Positions 1 through 4,698 of a stretch of DNA of 5,553 nt are shown one piece after another. Position 1 is the stretch's first letter. Every line of letters starts with the position of its first letter. A program made the translations under genes and the position numbers. The notes under the pieces were generated by a model. That model was not told the origin of the DNA. It made no database searches and worked only from the letters and a program-made list of their open reading frames with translations. Origin of the DNA: Actinomycetota bacterium. Its GTDB lineage: Bacteria > Actinomycetota > Actinomycetes > Actinomycetales > Microbacteriaceae. Where the stretch lies: assembly GCA_009704605.1 (NCBI GenBank), contig WLDW01000064.1, positions 1-5,553 of the forward strand, in the 5' to 3' direction.

Positions 1-459
1 GATCTCTTGGTTTCCGAGGCTATTCGCAACAAGAGCTGGGAGAGTCTCGACGCTGCAGGACTAGCCGCCATGGCGGCAGCTCTCGTTTATGAACCTAGAA
101 GAGATGATGAAGGATTTGAGCCTCGTGTGCCGAAGGGAATTTTCCAAGGCGTGGTGGAGCAAACCCAGCAGCTTTGGGAAGATCTTGAATTTCTTTCCAA
201 AAAACATAAGCTGCCGCGTTCTTCAAAGATTGAGCTCGATCTTTGCTACCCGATATACCGCTGGGCTACTGGGGCAAAACTAGATCTAGTTTTAGACTCC
301 GCTGATTTGCTCCCCGGCGATTTTATTAGATGGTGCAAGCAAATTATTGACTTGCTTGAGCAGATATCTCGCGCGGCCACCGGAGGGCTTTCGGTAAATG
401 CCAAGGATGCCATCGATAAGGTTCGACGTGGGATCGTTGCCTACTCCTATTATGCATAG
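1..459 (+). CDS. helY: HelY-type superfamily 2 helicase, C-terminal DSHCT domain (5' partial)
   Basis: The reading frame is open from base 1 to a TAG stop, giving the last 152 residues of a much longer protein (HelY proteins are about 900 residues). The N-terminal helicase motor lies outside the window. What is visible matches the DSHCT domain that ends Ski2/Mtr4-like DExH RNA helicases: a helix starting DLLVSEAIR, an LDAAGLAAMAAALVYEPRR stretch, and the hallmark LLPGDFIRWCKQIIDLLEQI near residues 103-122. Family members are ATP-dependent RNA or DNA helicases. The cellular role of actinobacterial HelY is not well defined and is taken from the family, not from this sequence. The protein is cytosolic, with no membrane segment. 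lnt starts 9 nt downstream on the same strand, so the two are probably co-transcribed. In actinobacteria helY usually follows tatA/tatC, which would lie upstream of this window. The ATG-like codons inside the fragment are not the true start. Confidence 0.9.
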   Translation, partial: DLLVSEAIRNKSWESLDAAGLAAMAAALVYEPRRDDEGFEPRVPKGIFQGVVEQTQQLWEDLEFLSKKHKLPRSSKIELDLCYPIYRWATGAKLDLVLDSADLLPGDFIRWCKQIIDLLEQISRAATGGLSVNAKDAIDKVRRGIVAYSYYA

Positions 460-468
460 GCTAGAACT

Positions 469-2013
469 ATGACGACCTATAAGCGCTCTAGTGGTTCGCT
501 CTGGAGAATTCCGACAGCTGTGGTTGGAGGATATGTTTCTTCGCTTGCGATGCCAAGAGAAGACATCTGGCCGCTGATTTTTGTCTCCGTCGCATTGATT
601 CTGATATCGATACGAGGTTTACGTTTCTGGCCCGCCACTGGAGTTGGGTTTTTCGCCGGTTTGGCTTTCTACATGAGCCAAGTTGAATGGCTTTCTTTGT
701 ATCTTGGCCCAGTGCCATGGATTGCTCTTTCGGTTATGGAAGCTCTGATTTTTGCAATTGGATCTGGCGTACTAGCAGTTGTGTGGAACTGGGCGAATAC
801 TCTCAAGCAGAGCTTTTATCGCAATGCCTTGATTGCCTTCTCGATTGCAACCCTGTGGACAGCAAGAGAGTGGGTGGCAATCAATTTGCCATACGGTGGC
901 TTTCCGTGGTCGCGAGTAGCGCAGGCTCTGTCCGAGAGTTTCCTTTCACAGCTGGTGTTCTTTGTCGGTATCTCCGGCCTCACCTTTGTTTCCGTGTTCA
1001 TGACGGTTACTTTGCTGCTGGCGATCGAATCTGGGGGTCAGACAGTCAAGAGAAACTACTTGGGGATAGCAGCAAGCCTGGTAGCCATCGCAACCGCTTC
1101 GCTATTCATTGTCCCGACCGGCGCCGAATCAGGCGAGCTTACCGTTGCCGCAGTGCAGGGAAATGCGAACGCAGGGTTGTTCGCTAATGCGGAGCGGGGA
1201 ACTTTTCTAAGAAATCACCTTGAGGCAACTGCACTCTTGGACGACCATCCGCAAAAGGACAACATTGATTTTATTGTTTGGCCAGAGAACGCATCAGATT
1301 TGAATCCTCAGGACAATCCGTTAGCCCTTTCTCAGATTCAAGCAGTTGCATCAAACTACGAAGTGCCGATCATTCTTGGTGCAATCACTCAGTCTGATGG
1401 TTCTATGTTTAACAGCTCCCTTTACTACGACGCGGAGGGATATCAGATTGACCAGTACGACAAGAAGCGTCCCGTACCCTTTGCCGAGTATGTTCCAGAC
1501 AGAGATTTTTGGAACCTACTTGCTCCAGATCTAATTGGTCTAGTCTCACGTGACTATGCCTTTGGAACAAGGGATGGCATTTTCGAATTGAAGGGAAAAC
1601 CCCTCGGTGTGCTGATTTGCTTTGAAGTAGCTATCGATGACATCGGAAGAGAATTGGTAGCCGGGGGAGCCCAGATAATTCTTTCCCAAACCAATAACGC
1701 TGACTTTGGAAGAAGTGACGAAACATTCCAGCAGGCAGCTCTAGCGAGGTTGCGGGCTATCGAAACTGGTCGAACTGTGGTGAACATATCCACGGTTGGC
1801 GTTTCGAGAATCTTCTTACCAAATGGGCAAATCATTAGTGAGCTTCCGATTTTCGAACCTGGAATCATGGTTGAGAAAGTTCCACTTAGAACATCTATAA
1901 CTCCAGCTATGGCAGTCTCGCCGTATTTTGACATCACTCTAAACATTCTTGCGCTCGGTCTCTTGATTGCTGCAATTGTGGGAAAGCTTGGGCGCAGAGG
2001 AAAGAAAGTTTGA
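469..2013 (+). CDS. lnt: Apolipoprotein N-acyltransferase Lnt
   Basis: Lnt transfers a fatty acyl chain from a phospholipid to the N-terminal cysteine of diacylated lipoproteins at the outer face of the cytoplasmic membrane. The 514-residue length is typical. The N-terminal 215 residues hold about seven hydrophobic segments (roughly 14-28, 33-50, 53-69, 82-107, 117-132, 159-187, 196-216), including the conserved PYGGFPW loop near 141-147. Residues about 223-470 form the extracytoplasmic nitrilase-like domain with an intact catalytic triad: Glu273 in WPEN, Lys332 in YDKK, and Cys384 in LICFE. Supporting Glu340 (VPFAEYVP) and Glu386 are also present. A final membrane helix (about 489-506) and a basic tail close the protein. 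The ATG start lies 9 nt after the helY stop. The Shine-Dalgarno match is weak, so translation may be coupled to helY. The stop overlaps the ppm1 start. In mycobacteria the equivalent domain is fused to Ppm1; here it is a separate protein. Confidence 0.96.
   Translation: MTTYKRSSGSLWRIPTAVVGGYVSSLAMPREDIWPLIFVSVALILISIRGLRFWPATGVGFFAGLAFYMSQVEWLSLYLGPVPWIALSVMEALIFAIGSGVLAVVWNWANTLKQSFYRNALIAFSIATLWTAREWVAINLPYGGFPWSRVAQALSESFLSQLVFFVGISGLTFVSVFMTVTLLLAIESGGQTVKRNYLGIAASLVAIATASLFIVPTGAESGELTVAAVQGNANAGLFANAERGTFLRNHLEATALLDDHPQKDNIDFIVWPENASDLNPQDNPLALSQIQAVASNYEVPIILGAITQSDGSMFNSSLYYDAEGYQIDQYDKKRPVPFAEYVPDRDFWNLLAPDLIGLVSRDYAFGTRDGIFELKGKPLGVLICFEVAIDDIGRELVAGGAQIILSQTNNADFGRSDETFQQAALARLRAIETGRTVVNISTVGVSRIFLPNGQIISELPIFEPGIMVEKVPLRTSITPAMAVSPYFDITLNILALGLLIAAIVGKLGRRGKKV
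1997..2004 (+). promoter_or_regulatory. Ribosome binding site of ppm1 inside the lnt 3' end
   Basis: A purine-rich GAGGAAAG lies within the last codons of lnt. Its AGGA core ends 8 nt before the TTG at 2010, which is good Shine-Dalgarno spacing and supports that non-ATG start. Confidence 0.6.
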
Positions 2014-2714
2014 AAACGCTTGTCGTGATGCCAACTTTCAATGAGGCAAAATCACTAGCTTCAACAGTCGAGGGGCTTCTAGCAGAAATAGCAGGCGTTA
2101 ATATCTTGGTCGTCGACGACAATTCGCAGGACGGAACCGCAGAAATAGCCGATTCGCTAGAAATCAAGCATGCGAGGGTTTCAGTGCTTCATAGACCAGC
2201 TAAGCAGGGCTTAGGTCCTGCTTACATTGACGGCTTTAGATATGCGTTCGCAAACGGTTATGAAATTGTAGTGGAGATGGATGCAGACGGCTCCCATCAA
2301 GCCTCTGATCTCCATAATATCCTGTTGGCAACAACGGAAGCTGATTTGGTCATTGGCTCGCGCTGGATCCCTGGTGGAAGTGTTCAGAACTGGCCGATTT
2401 CAAGAATTCTGTTATCAAATTTCGGTAATCTCTTCGCAAGATTGATGCTTGGAACACACATTTTTGACATGACCTCAGGATTTCGCGCCTATCAATCAAG
2501 TTTCTTGCGGAAACTTATTGATTCGCCGGTTTCCTCGCAGGGGTACTCGTTCCAAGTCGAGCTAGCCTATCGAGCGACCAAAAATGGTGTCGTAAAGGAA
2601 GTTCCCATTACATTTGTTGAACGCACTGAGGGAAGATCAAAGATGACGATAGGAATCGTGTTCGAGGCCCTGATAAAGATTCAGCTCTGGGGGATTAGAC
2701 GCCTTTTTGGCTAA
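2010..2714 (+). CDS. ppm1: Polyprenol monophosphomannose synthase (DPM1-like GT2)
   Basis: This enzyme transfers mannose from GDP-mannose to polyprenyl phosphate on the cytoplasmic face of the membrane. The product is the lipid-linked mannose donor for extracytoplasmic mannosyltransferases. The 234-residue protein is a complete family 2 glycosyltransferase: PTFNEA at 8-13, VVDDNSQDGT near 34-43, KQGLGPAY, the metal-binding DAD motif in EMDADGSH near 90-97, VIGSRW, and the C-terminal FVERTEGRSKM typical of DPM1 enzymes. It has no C-terminal membrane anchor, unlike some DPM1-type relatives. The start is TTG at 2010, supported by the Shine-Dalgarno sequence and by the N-terminal KTLVVMPTFNE aligning with family starts. 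TTGA joins this start to the lnt stop, giving a 4-nt overlap and likely translational coupling. M. tuberculosis encodes the same pair as one fused Ppm1 protein, whereas corynebacteria keep them separate, as here. Confidence 0.95.
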   Translation: MKTLVVMPTFNEAKSLASTVEGLLAEIAGVNILVVDDNSQDGTAEIADSLEIKHARVSVLHRPAKQGLGPAYIDGFRYAFANGYEIVVEMDADGSHQASDLHNILLATTEADLVIGSRWIPGGSVQNWPISRILLSNFGNLFARLMLGTHIFDMTSGFRAYQSSFLRKLIDSPVSSQGYSFQVELAYRATKNGVVKEVPITFVERTEGRSKMTIGIVFEALIKIQLWGIRRLFG

Positions 2715-3073
2715 ATGTCAGCCTTGCCGGCTTTTCTTCGTGCCTTTATGTACGCCAAACGTTCTTTCAAGATAACTTCCAACTCTACTTTTGAGCGGCG
2801 CTCTAGGAGCATGTCCCAGTGGGACTTTGGTGTCTTTAGTTCTTTGAAGCTCAAGGTGATGGGTTTACCATCTTTTAGCAAAGTTCCAAACTCTGAGCAG
2901 GATCTACACTGCCAGGTCTCTGGCAGCTCGGCCTCTTGAGCGAAGACAATTTCGGAGGAGTGACCATTGGGGCAGAGAAATTGGTACTTGGTTCTGGGGG
3001 AGTAGCTAACCCCAACTTCGGACTCAAGTGATTGAGTTCCGAGTCTGATACCGCGCATTGTCTGCTGAGCCAA
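2711..3073 (-). CDS. rbpA: RNA polymerase-binding protein RbpA
   Basis: RbpA is an actinobacterial protein that binds RNA polymerase and group I/II sigma factors, stabilises the open promoter complex and is linked to rifampicin tolerance. The 120 residues fit the family. An N-terminal tail with RGIRLG (7-12) is followed by a core domain with YQFLCPNGHSSEIVFAQEAELPETWQC. Then comes a basic linker (KTPKSHWDMLLERRS, about 80-94) and the sigma-interacting helix VELEVILKERLAYIKARR. Potential zinc ligands Cys34, His38, Cys56 and Cys59 are all present, unlike the degenerate site in the M. tuberculosis protein. The start is TTG at 3073, not the ATG at 3058: an AAGGAG sits 6 nt upstream, and MAQQTMRGIRLG then aligns with the MADRVLRGSRLG start of mycobacterial RbpA. 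The stop codon interlocks with the convergent ppm1 stop. Adjacency to ppm1 is conserved (Rv2050/Rv2051c in M. tuberculosis). Confidence 0.96.
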   Translation of the reverse strand: MAQQTMRGIRLGTQSLESEVGVSYSPRTKYQFLCPNGHSSEIVFAQEAELPETWQCRSCSEFGTLLKDGKPITLSFKELKTPKSHWDMLLERRSKVELEVILKERLAYIKARRKAGKADI

Positions 3074-3079
3074 TTAGTT

Positions 3080-3085
3080 CTCCTT
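3080..3085 (-). promoter_or_regulatory. Ribosome binding site deciding the TTG start of rbpA
   Basis: On the minus strand AAGGAG lies 6 nt before the TTG at 3073-3071. It would be 21 nt from the ATG at 3058-3056, too far for normal initiation. This fixes the non-ATG start. Confidence 0.7.
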
Positions 3086-3090
3086 GGTTT

Positions 3091-3105
3091 GCGCAGTTTT
3101 TGCGC
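3091..3105 (-). other. Small stem-loop in the rbpA leader
   Basis: GCGCA and TGCGC form a perfect 5-bp stem around a 5-nt loop, immediately upstream of the rbpA ribosome binding site and just downstream of the predicted transcription start. It could affect mRNA stability or translation. It is short, and no family was recognised. Confidence 0.3.
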
Positions 3106-3115
3106 TAAAAGGGTC

Positions 3116-3142
3116 AACAGACTAAGGAGACGGAATAATCCC
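3116..3142 (-). promoter_or_regulatory. Candidate SigR/SigH-type ECF promoter of rbpA
   Basis: On the minus strand GGGATT (3142-3137) is followed by exactly 18 nt and then GTT (3118-3116). The Streptomyces SigR promoter consensus is GGGAAT-N18-GTT, and the mycobacterial SigH consensus is similar, so only one base of the first element differs. Transcription would start near 3109, giving a leader of about 35 nt that contains the ribosome binding site. rbpA of Streptomyces is a known SigR target, which raises the prior. The match is short and could arise by chance, and a housekeeping promoter may also exist further upstream (weak TTGCTG/GATTAT pair seen). Confidence 0.5.
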
Positions 3143-3168
3143 GACCCTAAGGCTTTAACAGCAAAGTG

Positions 3169-3945
3169 TCAGCTAAAGACCTTGGTCGCGATATCACTTC
3201 GGTCGGTAACAATTCCATGAGCTCCAAGGGCAAACAGGGTCACCATCTCATTTGGTTCATTTATGGTCCAGTAGTGAATCTCCTTGTTCTGGCTGAAAAC
3301 AGCCTCGACGAATCGGGGGTGGGTGAAATCGATACCGTACATTCTCGTTGGGATCTGAAGTGCCTGCACATCAGCCAGGGAATGAGCGAGTTGTTTGGTC
3401 ATATTCAGTCGCGCCAGCATGTAGCTGGCAAGAACCTTTGAGCTACCTGCGGACGTTGTGATCGGAACAGGGGAGTGAGATAAGGCTCGAACTCTCGAAG
3501 CCTCGCTGAAGCTAGAAACCAATACCCGCTCATAAGCTCCTGCGGCACTGATTACCGCCATACCGGGAGACTCGGTACTTCGGCTTTTGAAATCAAGATT
3601 GAATTTTGCCGAGGGAAATTTCTCTAAGGCTTCTTGCAAGGTTGGAATAGTTCCGCCAAAGGGGAGTCTGATTTGCTTGAGTTCACTTAGAGTCAGAGAT
3701 GAAATCGATTTTTTGGACCCAACCAGGCGTGAGAGATCAGAATCATGAAAAAGAACTGCAACACCGTCTTTGGTTAGTTGTAGATCAGTTTCTAAATAGT
3801 CAGCCCCCGCTGCCAACGCAAGCTCAAATGAGTCAATGGTGTTTTCGTCAACTACTTGCCGGTCACTCTCGTAAACAAGTCCCCGATGGGCAAAAATGCG
3901 CGGTCTTGAGTCCGAAATGTCACCTAGATAGCCTGTAGTGTTCAT
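3169..3945 (-). CDS. Glycerophosphodiester phosphodiesterase (GDPD family)
   Basis: Members hydrolyse glycerophosphodiesters to sn-glycerol 3-phosphate and an alcohol, recycling phospholipid head groups. The 258 residues make a single GDPD TIM barrel of normal length. Visible signatures in order are: AHRG (19-22) with the catalytic His20; ENT (34-36); the metal-binding ETDLQLTKDG (Glu52, Asp54); FHDSDLSRL with the second catalytic His67; NLDFK (Asp118); YWTINEP (224-230); and GIVTDRSDI near the end. There is no signal peptide or membrane helix, so the enzyme is probably cytosolic (UgpQ-like). The ATG at 3945 is the only start codon between the upstream in-frame stop and the HRG motif region, and a GGAG sits 5 nt before it. 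The gene lies 95 nt upstream of rbpA on the same strand, with no clear terminator between them, so read-through into rbpA is possible. The substrate cannot be told from sequence. Confidence 0.93.
   Translation of the reverse strand: MNTTGYLGDISDSRPRIFAHRGLVYESDRQVVDENTIDSFELALAAGADYLETDLQLTKDGVAVLFHDSDLSRLVGSKKSISSLTLSELKQIRLPFGGTIPTLQEALEKFPSAKFNLDFKSRSTESPGMAVISAAGAYERVLVSSFSEASRVRALSHSPVPITTSAGSSKVLASYMLARLNMTKQLAHSLADVQALQIPTRMYGIDFTHPRFVEAVFSQNKEIHYWTINEPNEMVTLFALGAHGIVTDRSDIATKVFS
3936..3941 (+). promoter_or_regulatory. Possible -10 element for a leaderless membrane-protein mRNA
   Basis: TAGTGT fits the loose actinobacterial TANNNT -10 pattern and ends 6 nt before the GTG at 3948. That is the spacing expected when transcription starts at or next to the start codon. 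No convincing -35 element was found at the right distance. The pattern is common by chance, so this is weak. Confidence 0.25.
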
Positions 3946-3947
3946 AG

Positions 3948-4550
3948 GTGCTCCATGAAACCAACCGTAGCTTGCCTATAAGGCTGGTCACGCTATTGGC
4001 TGGATTGTTTGTTTACGGGCTAGGGGTTGCCCTCACCGTCCATGCTGGTATTGGAATCGCCCCTTGGGACGTTCTGGCTCAGGGTATCTCCATCCAGACT
4101 GGCTTGAGCTTTGGCGTTGCAACCGTAGCTGTAAGCATTCTTGTGCTCATTTGCTGGATTCCGCTCAAAGTAAAGCCTGGTTTTGCAACCGTCGCAAATG
4201 CCCTTTTGGTTGGACTTTTTGCCGATTTCTGGCTCATGATCCTTCCTGATCTAACTGCCTACTGGCAGCAGCTTGCTGTTTTCATGCTTGGGGTCGTTGT
4301 CGTGGCAATAGCCACCGGTCTCTACATCAGCTCCAGGCTCGGATCTGGCCCTAGAGACGGCCTAATGCAGGGGACAGCAAATACCCTAGACAAGCCTTTT
4401 TGGATCGTCAGGACGGCTTTTGAGGGCTCTGTGCTGACAATTGGTTGGCTTATGGGTGGACAGGTTCGTGAGGGAACTTTGATCTTTGCCGTGACAATCG
4501 GTTACCTGGTTCAGATCTCTCTAAAGGCGTTCAAGATCCCAAAGGGGTAG
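3948..4550 (+). CDS. YczE-family integral membrane protein (COG2364)
   Basis: This is a 200-residue polytopic protein of the YczE/YitT-like group, whose molecular function is not established; transport has been suggested. About six hydrophobic segments are visible, near 11-31, 53-72, 78-99, 106-127, 151-170 and 176-194. Family marks are a short charged N-terminus (RL before the first helix), the GIAPWDVL loop (36-43) and the SRLGSGPRDGLMQG loop (129-142). The start is uncertain. GTG at 3948 directly follows an in-frame TAG stop (3945-3947), so no longer protein is possible. TTG at 3972 would give MPIRLVTLLAGL, which also looks like a family start. Neither has a good Shine-Dalgarno sequence. 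The gene diverges from the GDPD gene with 2 nt between starts, so its promoter must lie within the GDPD coding sequence. Many YczE genes sit beside MocR regulators; none is present here. Confidence 0.88.
   Translation: MLHETNRSLPIRLVTLLAGLFVYGLGVALTVHAGIGIAPWDVLAQGISIQTGLSFGVATVAVSILVLICWIPLKVKPGFATVANALLVGLFADFWLMILPDLTAYWQQLAVFMLGVVVVAIATGLYISSRLGSGPRDGLMQGTANTLDKPFWIVRTAFEGSVLTIGWLMGGQVREGTLIFAVTIGYLVQISLKAFKIPKG
3951..3954 (-). promoter_or_regulatory. Ribosome binding site of the GDPD gene
   Basis: GGAG on the minus strand stands 5 nt before the ATG at 3945. It is embedded in the first codons of the divergent membrane-protein gene, so the two genes share sequence at their 5' ends. Confidence 0.6.
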
Positions 4551-4628
4551 CCCTATTTGGCATGTTGCTGGTGAGTGGCACAATTCGATCGTCTCCTGGA
4601 AGGGCGAGCTGGTTTAGGTTTGATACTT

Positions 4629-4656
4629 TATGCCGATAATGTACATTATGTCAGGT
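4629..4656 (+). other. dif: Candidate dif site (XerC/XerD chromosome dimer resolution site)
   Basis: The 28 bases read as an 11-bp XerC-side arm (TATGCCGATAA), a 6-bp centre (TGTACA) and an 11-bp XerD-side arm (TTATGTCAGGT). The middle 14 bp (4636-4649) are a perfect palindrome. By hand alignment to the E. coli dif sequence, 20 of 28 positions agree, including the inner ATAATGTA and TTATGT blocks. Against the actinobacterial dif consensus as I recall it, the CCGATAAT and ACATTATGTCA blocks match fully and about 25 of 28 positions agree. XerC and XerD recombine here, activated by FtsK at the division septum, to resolve chromosome dimers. The site lies in a non-coding gap between the convergent membrane-protein gene and trpD, as expected for a single-copy terminus site. 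Its orientation on the plus strand is the same as in the usual way of writing E. coli dif. Confidence 0.88.
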
Positions 4657-4666
4657 TGCGTTTTCA

Positions 4667-4681
4667 GGGCCATTTGGGCCC
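4667..4681 (-). terminator. Possible hairpin terminator downstream of trpD
   Basis: GGGCC and GGCCC form a perfect 5-bp all-GC stem around a 5-nt loop, starting 17 nt after the trpD stop codon. No U tract follows on the trpD strand, so this would be an atypical, stem-only terminator. It lies only 10 nt from the dif XerD-side arm. Confidence 0.35.
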
Positions 4682-4698
4682 ATCCCCACAGATTTTTC

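Noticed and set aside
687..1187. A 166-codon plus-strand open frame in another frame of lnt
   Set aside because: Its translation is rich in Cys, Arg and Trp with no membrane or domain pattern, while the overlapping Lnt frame has clear transmembrane segments and conserved motifs.
1554..1946. A 130-codon minus-strand open frame within lnt
   Set aside because: It is antisense to the catalytic domain of Lnt, whose plus-strand frame is fully supported by motifs. The translation shows no family features.
3112..3117. TTGACC on the minus strand as a housekeeping -35 element for rbpA
   Set aside because: No acceptable -10 hexamer lies 16-19 nt downstream; the bases there read GCGCAA. Part of this sequence is better explained as the GTT element of the SigR-like promoter.
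4541..4556. AGGG-GTAG-CCCT stem at the end of the membrane-protein gene as a terminator
   Set aside because: The stem is only 4 bp, includes the stop codon in its loop and is not followed by a U tract. It is too weak to annotate.
4596..4603. TGGAAGGG near dif as an FtsK-orienting sequence (E. coli KOPS GGGNAGGG with one mismatch)
   Set aside because: A one-mismatch 8-mer is expected often by chance, and FtsK guide sequences in this group are not known to be the same as in E. coli.
4636..4649. The 14-bp palindrome read as a repressor operator
   Set aside because: The flanking bases also match the XerC and XerD arms of dif sites, and no promoter or downstream plus-strand gene exists for an operator to control.
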